From positions 80,103,735 to 80,167,734 of the forward strand of contig JAYESD010000002.1 in assembly GCA_036927565.1 (NCBI GenBank): a stretch of DNA of 64,000 nucleotides. The letters run 5' to 3'. Numbering within the stretch: position 1 is the first letter of the stretch; each line of letters opens with the position of its first letter. The notes beneath the pieces are model-generated. The model had not been told where the DNA came from, searched no databases, and worked only from the letters and a program-made list of their open reading frames with translations. This stretch comes from Tuctoria greenei (taxonomy: Eukaryota; Streptophyta; Magnoliopsida; Poales; Poaceae). The position numbers were made by a program, and so were the translations under genes. This document shows positions 30,219 to 42,342 of this stretch, piece after piece.

Positions 30219-33200
30219 GAGTAGTCCCTAAGAGTTTGTCACATCCAAAGAAGTTGTGCACAACAACTTCCGGCGGTGACATACTTCGCTTCGGCTGTAG
30301 AAAGAGCAATGGAGTTTTGTTTTTTTAGGACCAAGACACTAGGGACCTACCTAGGAATTGACAAGTCCCGAAGGTAATTTTTATATCAACTTTGCACCCC
30401 GCATAATCCGCTTTGAAATATCCAATGAGATTAAACATAGAGCTCTTGGGGTACCAAAGTCCTAGGCTCGGTGTGTGAACCGAATATCTAAGAATTCTCT
30501 TAACGACAGTCAAATGACACACCTTAGGAGCAGCTTGGAATCGAGAACACATACAAACACTTAGCATTATATCGGGTCTAGATGCACATAAGTAAAGCAA
30601 TGAACCTATCATGGAACGATATAGCTTTTGGTCCACACTTGGACCATCTTCATTAAGGTAGGGGTGCCCATTGGTTCCATCGGAGTCTTGATGGGTTTGA
30701 CTTTTTCCATGTCAAACTTCTTGAGTATATCTTGTGTGTACTTCGTTTGACTAATGAACATGCCTTCCTTGAGTTGCTTCACTTGAAAACCTAGGAATAA
30801 CTTCAACTCCCCCATCTTGGACATCTCAAACCTTTCAGTCGTTATCTTGGAAAACTCATCACAAAAGTTTTGTTAGTAGAACCAAATATAATCTCATTGA
30901 CATATATTGTCAAACAAACAAATCATCATTGAAATGCTTAGTGAATAAAGTGTAATCGGCCTTCCCAATTTTGAAACCATTTTGAGTTAGAAAGTCTCTA
31001 AGGCACTCATACCAAGCTTTAAGAGCTTGTCTGAGGCTATAGAGAGCCTTACGCAATTTTTAGACATGGTTTGGGAAGTCTTGATCTTCAAAGCTAGGAG
31101 GTTTCTCCACATACACCTCTTTTTTGATTGGACCATTGAGGAATGCACTCTTGAAATCCATTTGGTATAGCTTAAAATCACGATGAGTAGCAAATGAAAG
31201 TAATATGCAAATTGATTCAAGCCTAGCTACGGGAGCAAAGGTTTCATCGAAATACATAACTTTGACTTTTGAGTACCCCTTGGCCACAAGTCATGCTTTG
31301 TTCCTTGTAACCACCCCGTGCTCATCTTGTTTGTTGCAGAACACCCACTTGGTGCCCACAACATTCACGTTTGGCCTCTTCACGAGCTCCCATACTTGAT
31401 TTCTTTCAAAATTGTTGAGCTTTTCTTGCACGGCCATCACCCAATCAGGATCTCGTAGTGCTTCTTCAACCTTCTGAGGCTCCAAAGAAGAAACAAAAGA
31501 GTAATGCCCACAAAACTTTGCAACAGGAGATCGAGTAGTTCCCCCCTTGGAGATGTCTCCAAGGATGTTGTCAACGAGATGGTCTCATTGAACGCTTTGA
31601 TGTACTTTTGGGTGTGGTGCTTGAGTTCTTGGAACTTCATCATCTTCTTCCTCACTTTCTTCGTCTCCCCCTTGATTGATGCCTCCATTTTCATCTTGTT
31701 GAAGTGCATCTTGAGTGTCTTGAGCTTGATTATTTGAGGAAGAGTTTGCTTGATGTGTGGGATGATCACTTGAGTCTTGAGGTTGTTCTTGTGGTCGAAT
31801 GTCACAAAGTGTTATCCTTCCTATCACCGCTTGTGGAGCTTCTTCTTGATCTAGCACATGACGACCAACATGCTCCACTTGGGAGCCATTAGTATCATCC
31901 AACACTATGTCACGTGCTACTTCAACAATTCCGAAGGATTTGTTCAAAACACGATAGAAGTAAGTGTTTGATTGATAACCAAGTAAGAAACTCTCATCGG
32001 ATGTTGAAGCAAACTTCGAGGTCCTAGGTTTCTTGTTGAGAATATAGCATTTGCTCCAAAAAAACTTGAAAATAGGAAATATCGGGTTTGTTACCGGTTA
32101 GGAGTTCGTAAGACGTCTTCTTCAATATGCGAGGGAGATACCACCGGTTTATGGCATGGCAAGCGGTGTTAGCTGCTTCCGCCCAAAACCGGTCTGATGT
32201 ATTGTATTCATCAAGCATGGTTCTTGACATCTCAATGAGAGTCCTATTCTTCCTCTTGGCCACCTCATTTTATTGAGGGGAGTAGGGGTTCGAGAACTCA
32301 TGCTTGATGCCTTCTTCATCCAAAAACTATTCAACTTGAGTGTTCTTGAATCCGGTGCCATTGTCACTCCTTATAGTCTTGATTCTCAAGGAGAATTCAT
32401 TTTGAGCTCTCCTCAAGTATTTCTTGAGGACACCTTGAGTCTCACTCTTATCATGCAAAAAGAATACCCAAGTGAAATGTGAAAAATCATCAACAATTAC
32501 AAGGCCATATTTGTTACCGCTAATGCTTATGTAGGCGATTGGACCGAAGAGGTCCATGTGTAGAAGCTCCAATGGTCTTGTTGTTGTCATGATGTTCTTT
32601 GGTAGATGTTGAGCTCCAACTTGCTTTCCGGTTTGACAGCACTACATGTCCCATCCTTTTCAAACACAACATTCTTTAAACCACGGATGTGCTCGCCCTT
32701 AAGAAGGTTTTGCAAATTCCTCATCCCAACATGGGCTAGTCTTCTATTCCAAAGTCATTCCATGTTGGTTTTTGCAATTAAGCTTGTCTCAATTTGGGCT
32801 TTATCTGCGGAAAAATCCACAAGATATAGCTTTCCCTCGAGGACACTCTTAAAAGAAATTGAGTCATTGCTTCTTCTTGTGACGGTCACACCCTCATTAG
32901 TGAAAAGGCAATTATAACCTTTGTCACATAGTTGTGATATGGACAATAGGTTATAATCAAGTGAATCAACATGTAAAACATTAGAAAGAGTATGATTAGG
33001 GGATATAGCAATTTTACCGGTGCCAAGGATTTTCCCTTGGCTATTGCCCCAAAAGTAAATTCCCTCACTTGGATCTTCATTTTCCTCATACTTCACAAAC
33101 ATCTTCCTCTCTCCGATCATATGATTTGTTCATCCACTATCAAGAATTCACTTGGTTCCACCGGAGGAGTATGCCTACAAAATAGTGTTAATCCTTGACT

Positions 33201-33371
33201 TTAGGTACCCAAGCGGTGTTGGGTTCTTTGATATTAGTCAGGAGGCACTTGATCACCCACACGCAAGGTATTGGACTCTTGCGGTGTGGCCCAACATACC
33301 TAGTATAAGGCTTTCCAAAGTTGCTCCTTAACAAAACATATGAATCAAGGAAATAAGGAGTTTTCTTGGAA
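30219..33371 (-). pseudogene. Element A pol: protease, integrase, reverse transcriptase, RNase H (minus strand)
   Basis: On the minus strand from 33176 the order is: protease-like ILDSG...TNHMIGERKMF (about 33090-33150), GAG-pre-integrase (about 32700-32760), and integrase with IVDDFSHFTWVFF, IRSDNGTGFKN and KRKNRTLIEMSRTML (32024-32590). Next come a linker with QEEAPQAVIG, RT (FAPVARLESICILL, MDFKSAFLNGPI) and RNase H (GSLLYLCASRPDIMLS; SLVSWS). Stops and frameshifts are frequent. The frame passes into 2806 after removing element B. Bases 33177-33371 hold the end of gag (AWVPKVKD then TAA at 33188-33190). Confidence 0.9.
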
Positions 33372-35482
33372 TTGCTAGATATTACCTTCGATTCATCAAG
33401 GACTTTTCCAAGATAGCCAAGCCAATGACGGAATTGCTAATGAAGGGAAAGGCTTTCCAATGGACTCAATCTTGTCAAAATAGTTTTGAGGAGTTGAAGA
33501 AGAGGTTGACAATAGCCCCAATTTTGATATTGCCGGACGTGAGCAAGAGTTTTGATATTTATTGTGACGCATCGAGACAAGGACTTAGATGTGTATTGAT
33601 GCAAGAAGGTCAAGTGGTTGCCTATGCATCAAGACAATTGAAGAAACATGAGCATAATTACCCAATGCATGATTTGGAACTTGCAGCCGTGGTACATGCG
33701 TTGAAGATTTGGAGACACTATATCCTTGGACATAGGTGTGAAATTTATACGGATCACAAGAGTCTTAAGTATATTTTCTCACAAATGGATCTGAATTTGA
33801 GGCAACGGAGATGGTTGGAGCTCATCAAAGATTATGATTTGGGGATCAACTATCATCCGGGAAAAACCAATGTAGTGGCCGATGCTTTGAGTAGAAAGGG
33901 AGTAAGTCACCAACTCGCGCCTCAAGAATTACCATCCGAGTTATGTAAGGAGTTTGAACGATTGAACCTTGGATTTGTAAATGAGATGGAGATGATGGAG
34001 TTAAACCCAACCTTAGAGCAAGAAATTCGGGAAGGCCAAACTAAGGATGAGGAAATTCAAGAAATCAAGGGAAGGACCCAAGAGGGGAGAGAATTCATAT
34101 TTGATGAGGATGAGCATGGTACCATATGGTTTGGAAAAAGGATTGTCGTGCCCAATGTAAAGTGTATTCGAGAGACAATACTAAAGGAGGCACATGACTC
34201 GCCTTACTCAATTCACCCCAGTTGTACGAAGATGTACAAAGACTTGAAGACTTGCTATTGGTGGGATAGCATGAAAAAGGACATAGCTGATATGTAGCAT
34301 TGTGTGATGTGTGTCAACAAGTCAAGGCGGAACATCAAAGGCCAGCTGGATTATTGCAACCATTGAAGATTCCGGAGTGGAAGTGGGAAGAAATTGGAAT
34401 GGACTTTAAGTTGGGTTATCACGTACTCAGTCCGGTCATGACTCAATTTGGGTAATTGTGGATCGCTTAACCAAGTCAGCTCATTTTTTTCCCTGTGAAG
34501 ACCAAGTATACATCTGCACAATCAGCCAAAATATACATGGAACATATTGTGTGCCGACACGGAGTACCGAAGAAGATAGTCTCGGATAGAGGTTCTCAAT
34601 TTACCTCTAGATTTTGGTAGAAATTGCATGAAGCATTGGGAACAAGGTTAAATTTTAGTTCGACATATCACCCTCAAATGGATGGACAAACCGAGAGGAC
34701 CAATCAAATTTTGGAGGACATGTTAAGAGCTTGTGCTTTAAAGTATGGGAAAGGTTGGGACAAGAGCTTGTCATATGCAAAATTCTCATACAATAATAGT
34801 TACCAAGCAAGTTTGAAGATGTCACCATATGAGGCACTATACGGAAGGAGGTGTAGGATGCCCTTGTTCTGGAATGAGACAAGGGAGAATCAAGTATTTG
34901 GACCCGATGTGTTGCAAGAATCTGAAAAACAAGTCCAGGTTATTCGTGAAAATTTGAGGGCCGCCCAATCAAGACAAAAAGGCTATGCGGACAAAAGGAG
35001 AACGAAATTAGCCTTTGAAGTGGTAGACTTCGTTTACCTCAAGGTGTCACCGATGAGGGGTCATAAGAGGTTTAACATAAGAGGCAAGCTAGCACCTCGC
35101 TACATTGGACCATTCAAGATTTTGGACAAAAGAGGAGAAGTAGCGTATAAGTTGGAGATGCCAACTCATCTTTCGTATGTCCATGATGTCTTTCATGTTT
35201 CCCAGCTCAATAAGTGCTTGAGAGTACCGAAAGAACAAGTGCCAATGGAAGGATTGGAATTAGAGGCAGATTTGACGTATGCCGAGCAACCGGTAAAATC
35301 TTCAAAACCAAGGAGAGGGTCACAAGGAACAAGGTTATTAGATGGTGTAAAGTTCAACTGAAGCATCACACAGAATCAGAGGCAACTTGGGAGCTAGAGG
35401 ATGATCTCAAGAAGGAATTTCCCTATCTCTTCTCTTTCGCGTCGAATCTCGAGGGCGAGATTCATTTTAAGGGGGGTAGGTT
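33372..35482 (+). pseudogene. Element D pol fragment: RNase H, integrase, chromodomain
   Basis: The RNase H part has FDIYCDASRQGLRCVLMQEGQVVAYASRQL and IYTDHKSLKYIFSQ, then DALSRKG. Integrase follows with HPSCTKMYKDLKTCYWWDSMKKDIA, a frame-broken core near 34297-34620 (including MDF and SDRGSQF), and YHPQMDGQTERTNQILED from 34624. The GPY-like LAPRYIGPFKILDKRGEVAYKLEMP leads to a chromodomain in a shifted frame (about 35290-35440: RVTRNKVIRWCKVQLKHHTESEATWE). Chromodomains of this lineage are thought to direct integration to methylated-H3K9 chromatin. The frame stays open through the polypurine tract into the LTR. Confidence 0.9.
35466..35482 (+). other. Element D polypurine tract
   Basis: TTTAAGGGGGGTAGGTT lies immediately before the LTR start TGTAACACCC. 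Confidence 0.75.
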
Positions 35483-35607
35483 TGTAACACCCTCATTTTC
35501 ATGCATCATGCCCTACATACATTCATATACATGTTTAACATTAATCCACATAAAGAGGAATAAGTTTAAAATTGATTTGGAATAAAATCAAACTTAAAAT
35601 TCTGGAA

Positions 35608-35912
35608 AGTGCGGACTAGTCCGATTTTGGTGCGAACTAGTCCGATTTCTCTCTGACCTCGATCGGACTTGTCCGTTTTTGCTGCGGACTAGTCTGTTTT
35701 TGCCTCTGGACACTTTCAGACTTGTCTGGTCTTATGCAGACTAGTCCGCTATTCCAATAATCCTTAAAAATTTGCTAAGTCCCTGGACTTGTTCGGACTA
35801 GTCCGGTGTTCCAGCGGACTTGTCCGTTTTCCTCTCTGACTAAAGTTGGACTTGCCTGATTTTTTGCCAGAGTTGTCTGATTTCTCTTTGTACATCTTCG
35901 AACTAGTCCGGT
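35608..35912. repeat. Palindrome array in element D LTR
   Basis: CGGACTAGTCCG and CGGACTTGTCCG variants occur in pairs. The first two pairs have 9-base spacers, so centres are 21 bp apart. Confidence 0.85.
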
Positions 35913-36097
35913 CCTTTTCAGACTTGTCCTATATTTCGCGACTCCGAATTAATCCTTTGTTTTGTGACTTGTTTCCTAGGTTTTACATTAAGTGGGCCTA
36001 GGGACATCGTGCCTAACTCTTTTAGAGCCCATGTGGGACTCTAAACCAGCCTCTACTCATCTCAACTCGAAATCCATCTAACCCTAGCCTCCATCTC

Positions 36098-36105
36098 TAT
36101 ATAAA
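36098..36105 (+). promoter_or_regulatory. TATA box of element D LTR
   Basis: TATATAAA lies downstream of the palindrome array, followed by a C-rich segment that could hold the transcription start. Element E has the equivalent box at 41786-41793 on the minus strand. Confidence 0.65.
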
Positions 36106-38288
36106 CAACCCCACCCCTTGGCTTGACATCTATTTGCCACTTTTCCACCCCACCCAAACCCTAGTTCGTGAAGATCCACCATCAAGGAGGGAGGAGGAGA
36201 TCCCAAGCAAGAAGAAGAAGAGGAGGAAACGAAAGAGGATCAAGATCTCCATCAAGTTTTGTTCTTCATCACCAATTCATCTCCAAGTCCATCACCAACC
36301 CTAGATCACCAAGATCCAAGTGCTACCTCCATGTTTCTCGATTCATTGGAGTCCTAAACACCTGGTATACCTTCTATTCTCTTTTTCTTACGTGAATTCG
36401 ACCCCTAATCTCCAAATTCACGTCGATCTAAAAAACATTGGTTTGTCAGTTTCGCGCAGTGCGGACTTGTCCGGTCCCTAGCGGACTAGTCCGATTTTCA
36501 TGGTTAATTTATGTTGAATTAATTATAAAATTTGATCTAATCAAATCCAAACCTGTATAAACTTGTTAAATCTATTAGAACTAGATAGTGATCATTTAAA
36601 AGCAATATATTAACAAGTTCTACCTTGCATTTGCATTAATCATGCATATCATGTCATGTTGAGTAATATTTGTAAACTCTTTGATTGTATTCTTTTCTTG
36701 TATGTTTATTGTGCGAATTAGATGGATTTGCGCTAGAGAGTGCCGCAGAGGATCTCTAGCACCAAGAGTTTGAAGTCTTTGACCCGAATCAATCCCGAGA
36801 GCAAGGCAAGTGTCCTTGAAGCATATTGATCCTGTTTTGAAATAAATGTTTTGTTTGCAAAACTGCATGCTTGTGTCAATCTGATGGGAATCCTATGATA
36901 GGAAGTTTACTAGAATTGTTAAACCACCCTTGTCACCTGGTATTCATGGTAGAGAGTCGGGATGTACTTTTTACCCTTTTGCTTCACTTAGTTAATTGGG
37001 ATGGGAAAACAACACTATACATTTAATTATGCATTAATGATATTATGGTTAATGTGAACTAGTCAATATGATATGGTAATAAGTGATCTAAGCAAGCCTG
37101 ATATGTGGATGGGTTGGATGATATGGTGGTTGCTTGCTTTAGATCTAAGGACCGGTTCATGCGAGAATAAGCCAGGACTACAGTGCCACCACGAGGCCAA
37201 GTATGGGTGCGGCGTAGCTGATTAATTAGGGCTTTGCCAGTGCTATTTGGACCATTAAGGATGCTCGGAGAAGGGGTAGTCGGATTGGGTTTGTTGATGA
37301 TTGGTGGGACTACCCTGGGATCTGAATGGCTCAAGAGGGGGCCCTTGGTTGAAGATGTGCTCAGTTGGAGGCATCGCCACCAGTGAAACCTCAGTGGGGT
37401 CTAAATAGGCTAGTAATCCTTTTGTAAAGGCTATTTTGTGATCTCTCGGCCATACACCAAAGGAAGTGGAATTGGCATGAGAGAGGTTCTCTAGTTGCCG
37501 AGGGGTGATGAAATCACAAACACGTGGGTAAAGTGGTACAAACTCTGCAGAGTGTAATACAAACTATCATGATAGCCGTGCTCCCGGTTATGAGCACATG
37601 AACAACTTCCATGATTAGAGGGAACCTAGTATTGGGATGGTTTTTGGGATGGTTATGGTTTGGTAATGGATATGGCTGGTTATGAATTAAATTCTGGTAT
37701 TGAATATGGTTATTAGTATATGGATGATGGATATGAAATACAGACTGGTATTATGATGATTACATAGTTTATGATGGGATTATTTCACATAAATATAATA
37801 TATTGCTTTTCAAATGTTTTAATGTACTTTTCAGCACTTAGCCATTATTATATCGTCATTTGTATCAGCTACATATCATACTTTCCACACTTGCTGAGTA
37901 CAATATGTACTCACTCTTGCAATTCCCCCACCAACAATTGCAGGTCAGGATTGTGAGTATAACGATGATAATGCGGAGTTCTAGGCCGTGTCTACCGTTA
38001 GCTTTGCCTGTGGTGTTGATTGGAACTACGCTACCCTATTGCTTATGCTTCCTAGCTGTTTAGTTTGTCTAATTAGTTTATTTCTGCTGCATTAGTTGGA
38101 ACTTGTCATTAATATTTATTAGTGCTTGTATTCAAGGATATTATGAATTGTGTAATAAAAGTACTTGTTTAATATTTTGAACTGTGGTAAATGTCTATAT
38201 ATCGTTTGTGATGCACTTGTGTATGTGTGTTAAACATCCTGGGCACACATATACTGCACTTGGTTCATTTTTGGAACCGGGTGTCACA

Positions 38289-39645
38289 ATTATCGAGTGA
38301 TAAAATTGAAGAAAGTGGTTTATATTTAACCTTCTTTGTTCCCTCCTTAGCCATGAGGCATGTTGGTCTTGAGCTCTGCAAGTTGGGGAAGAGCTTGTTC
38401 TCCGTGGTTGATCTCTTCATGGCAATTGTTACCATCTTCTCTTCGTCTTCATCGGAGGAGTCTTCATTTGGATCCCACTCCTTCCCGATGTGGGCTTGTT
38501 TTGATTGCTTCTTCTTCTTGAAGTATTTCTTGTCTTGGGACTTTCCCTCCTTCTTCTTGTTTTCTTCATGTGGGCAATCCACAATGAAGTAGTCATATTC
38601 CTCACAATTATAACAAGCCCTTTTGCTCTTGTTCTGTACTTGTCCGTTTTCTTTCTTTCATGATGATAGCTTCCCCTTCTCCTTCTCAACATTCTTTTGA
38701 ATTTGTTGATGAAGAGTGCCTCCTCCTCATTAGTGTTGAGGCTCTCTTCATCACTTTCTTCTTGTTCTTGAGACCTTGATGATGTTGCTTTGAATGCAAT
38801 ATCCTTCTTCTTAGAGGAGGTGAACATTTGGAGGTCGTTGTAGAACATGGCCTCTCTCTCCATCATCTCATGGTTAATGATTCTCCCTAGCACTTCTTCC
38901 GGAGTCATCTTGTGAAATCCCAGACTCTCACGAATAAGGATCAAAGAGTGACATTTCGTGGCATGAATGCCCGAATCGTCCTCTTTACCACTTTGTGGCC
39001 CGTCCATCGAGTGCATCCATAAGAGTGGCTCTTGTTGATGAGGACTTTGAGGCGGTTTTACATGTCTTGGGGGGGGGGGGGGGGAGGGGTCTCACCATAC
39101 ATGATAGTGAACCTCCCAAGTTCTCCCTCGATCATCTCGATCATCGCCTCCCTAATGACACGTATACCCTCATATGTCATATTGAGCGTGTCCCATATGT
39201 CCTTGGCCACCTCCAACCCTATTGAGATCCTTTCGAGTCAAGGAGGAGGTGATCACTCCAACCGCTTGAGCATTGCGGTGGAGTAGGACGGCTTGCTCCG
39301 AGGTAACGTATTCCTCATTCTTGGGAAGATGAACACCTGTCAAAACAATTTGCCACAAGCTAGGGTTTAAGGAAATAAGATGCATGTTCATGTTATGCTT
39401 CCACATAGAGTAATCATTTCCATCAAATTGGAGAGGTTTTCCAATAGGAATAGACAAATAATGATTGCTAGAAGTTAATCGCTCATAATTATAAGGATAT
39501 TGGGAGTAGTCTCGTGAACCACTCCCATTGGCATCATTGTTCTCCTTCTTGGGAAGATTCAGCTTCTCACAAAGTTGCTCCTTGAGCACTTCCTCATCGT
39601 CATTGGGATCATCTTAAAGCACATCGACGTTCTTCATCTTGTCAG
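38289..39645 (-). pseudogene. Element A gag, middle part
   Basis: The minus strand reads LKEQLCEKLNLPKKEN, then the gag core GKPLQFDGNDYSMWKHNMNMHLISLNPSLW, KMTPEEVLGRIINHEMME and a zinc-knuckle remnant CYNCEEYDYFIVDC, in which the usual His is Tyr. It then has QAHIGKEWDPNEDSSDEDEE. The sequence parallels element B gag. A frameshift near 38560 and a stop (TAA, about 39615) disrupt it. It is cut on the left by element D and on the right by element E. A G homopolymer of about 16 bases at 39069-39084 has probably slipped within the former coding sequence. Confidence 0.88.
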
Positions 39646-41785
39646 TGTGACACCCGGTTCCGAAAAAGAACCAAGCGTAATGCATATGTGTGCCTAAGAT
39701 GTTTAACACACATACACATATGATTCACAAACGATAAACAGATTATAACCTTGTATCGAATAATAATACTAATAATAGTACATTATTACAAACCAAACAG
39801 TCTTGATTACAACTCTATTGAAACTGCAGCGGAAAATCTAAACACTAAAGACTTCAACTCCACAGGTAAGTTTAACGGTAACACGCGCGCCTAGTACTCC
39901 TCAACATCCTCCTGGTACTCCATCCGGTTGCCTGCGTCTTGATTTGGTGGTAGAATAGCAAGGGTGAGCACATGTCATACTCAACAAGTGTGGGAAAGTA
40001 TGACATGTAGCTTTAACAAAGGACGACAATAAAATAGGCTAATTGCATAAAAGTACATTCAAAACAGTTGAAAATGCCATTATATCATTATTAGGTGAGG
40101 TCCTTCCAAATAACCCAAATAATCATCAATTCCAACTTAAATAACCAATGTCAGCAATAATAATCCATAATCAACTCATAACTACTCATTTACCTCAATT
40201 TCAACAATTCCATATACCAAAGCCAAATAATTAACCAATACCGAATCCCAATTCAATTCCAGCCATTAAAACCATATTAAAGTCCAAATTCTAATCATGC
40301 GAGGGTCCATGTTGCTATTGACCGGTAGCACGGTTATCATGATAGTTTTAGACACACTCTGCAGACGTTGTACCGCTTTACCCACAAGTTCGCGATTTCA
40401 TCACCTTTCGATGACTATGTAATCTCAATTATGTCGTCTCACACTTCCTTAGGTGTGTGGCCAAGAGATCACAAAATAGCCTTTACAAAATGATTACTAG
40501 GCCATTTAGACCCCACTGATGTTTTACCGGTGGTGATATCTCCAACTGAGCACATCTTCAACCAAGAGCCCCCTCTTGAGCCATTCGGATCCCAGGGTAG
40601 TCCCACCAATCATCAACAGACCCAATCCGACTACCCCTTCCCCGAGCATTCTTAGTGGTCCAAACAGCACTGGCAATTCACTAATTAGTCAACTAAGCCG
40701 CACCGATACTTGGCCTTGTGGTGGCACTGTAAATACTGGATGGTCGCTCCACGAACCAATCCTTAGATCTAAAGCAAGCAAACCGCCAAAACAGTCCAAC
40801 CCATTCCACATAACCAACTTGATTAGATCCCTAGGCACCATGTTGCTACATGGATTATTACCAATCCTCATCATTCATATGTTCAATAGTTCATAATTAA
40901 GAAATTGTAGTGGATTTCCAACCCAATTGAGTATAGTGATGCAAAAATGTAAAATATCCTTCCCGACTCTCTACATAGTGTTCAAGCGATAAGTGTGGTC
41001 ATACAAAACTAGTAAACTCCTACAATTGGGTTTTCTCATCAATTTTGACACAAGCATGCAATTTTGCAAACAAAACATTTAAAACAGGATCAATATCAAG
41101 GACACTTACCTTGCTCTTGGGCTTGATTTGGATCAAAGACTTCAAAACTCTGGTTCTGCAGGTCCTCGAAAGCACTCTCTACGGCAACTCCTATTCCGAG
41201 CGACAAACATGCATAACACACAATTCAATCAAGTAATGCTCATATAGTACTCAATATGCCATGATATGCATGATTAATGCAATTGTGAGGTAAAACTTGT
41301 TAATGAGTTGCTATTAATATTTACTAACTAGTTACAATAGTTTTGAACAAGTTTGGAATTTATTTGAGTTGATTTGGAATTAATTCAGCACAACTCAGAT
41401 TCAAAGGCCGGACTAGTCTGTTTCCAGGGGCCGAACTAGTCCGCCCTAGACAGAATTGTATTTTAGGTTTTTCTTGATCTGCGAGAATTGGGGTTGAAGT
41501 TGCATGAAAACTTGAATGTAGAGGGTATACCACGTGTTTAGAGATACAAAGATCAAAGTTTTGATGTGAGACTTTGGATCTTGGCAATTAAGGCTTGATG
41601 GAGAGGAGTTGATGAAGGACTTGAATGAAGAACGACAAAGATCAATGAATGGTGGTCTTGATTGATCCTCCTTTGAGTTCTCCTCCTTCTCCTTGCTCTT
41701 GGCTCTCCTCTTGACGTCGACAACAAAGCAAAGGTGGCAGCAAGGGTTTTCAATTTGGGGTGGGGAGGTGTGGAGTATTGGGTTG

Positions 41786-41793
41786 TATATATA
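41786..41793 (-). promoter_or_regulatory. TATA box in element E 3' LTR
   Basis: TATATATA on the minus strand, within CTATATATACAACCC. The equivalent is at about 61619-61626 in the 5' LTR, the copy that would drive transcription. Confidence 0.6.
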
Positions 41794-41969
41794 GAGGTGG
41801 GGAGTTAGGGTTTGGGGTGAATTCCAAGTAGAATTTGGTGGGGGGCGAGTAGGGGCCGAGGTGGGTTCCAATTGGGCTATTATGGGGTTGGGAACGAAGT
41901 ACTTGGGCCCAAATTAGGCAATTGCCCAAAAACAAATCATGGATAATAAAAGAATCCGAACTGAGTTCA

Positions 41970-42196
41970 GTAGGCCGGACTAGTCCGCATGGGCGGCTGG
42001 ACAAGTCCGTTGTGGTCCAGATGCGAAATCGGACAAGTCCGGTTAATTTGCCAGACCAGTCCGGGGAACATCAGAAGCAAAATCGGACTAGTCCGTGCAA
42101 TGTGCCGGACAAGTCCGTAGCCCTGAAGAAACTGAATTTCCTGGACAAGAAGTGAATTACCGGACTAGTCCGGGTTTGTGGGCCGGACAAGTCTGT
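41970..42196. repeat. Palindrome array in element E 3' LTR
   Basis: About eight copies alternate between CGGACTAGTCCG and CGGACAAGTCCG types. Pairs such as CGGACAAGTCCG then CAGACCAGTCCG have a 10-base spacer (centres 22 bp apart). A near-identical array is at 61803-62034. Confidence 0.87.
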
Positions 42197-42324
42197 TCCC
42201 TGACATATCTTATTTCTTGTTTTGACCTAAATTCATTTTAATCTTGTTCCATTTTATACCACTTAATGTTAAACATGTGTGCGGATGTATGCAATGTATT
42301 GTGCATGAAAATGAGGGTGTTACA

Positions 42325-42342
42325 AACCTAACCCCCTTAAAA
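42325..42342 (-). other. Element E polypurine tract
   Basis: Minus strand CATTTTAAGGGGGTTAGG directly precedes the LTR terminus. Confidence 0.7.

Larger units (their letters stand above)
33372..38288 (+). mobile_element. Element D: 5'-truncated Tekay-like Ty3/gypsy chromovirus (plus strand)
   Basis: Only the C-terminal half of pol and the 3' LTR remain. The left edge at 33372 joins element A gag directly to the middle of the RT connection (GI-ARYYLRFIKD), so the 5' LTR, gag, protease and most of RT are gone. Relative to element B, about 600 bp of element A gag (the coiled-coil part) is also missing here, consistent with one deletion spanning both. The right flank is attat, with no partner left for a duplication. 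Confidence 0.88.
35483..38288 (+). repeat. Element D 3' LTR (long Tekay-type)
   Basis: TGTAACACCC...GGAACCGGGTGTCACA, about 2.8 kb, is the same family as the element E LTRs in reverse orientation. It contains a palindrome array (35608-35912), two more palindromes at about 36459-36493, and a TATA box at 36098-36105. A small basic ORF after the TATA (about 36168-36395) is not convincing as a gene. The remaining ~1.9 kb is non-coding. Confidence 0.9.
39646..42324 (-). repeat. Element E 3' LTR
   Basis: On the plus strand it reads TGTGACACCC...GGGTGTTACA, about 2.68 kb. It carries palindromes at 41405-41447 and 41970-42196. A minus-strand TATA box is at 41786-41793. The rest is non-coding. Confidence 0.93.

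Noticed and set aside
36168..36395. Small basic ORF after the TATA box of element D LTR
   Set aside because: Composition follows a purine-rich leader, the minus-strand counterpart in E (41446-41871) does not keep the same protein well, and no domain is recognisable.
37100..37400. Host gene in the 2-kb ORF-poor part of element D LTR
   Set aside because: The same sequence recurs in inverted orientation in both LTRs of element E (about 40520-40900 and 60310-60690), so it is LTR sequence.
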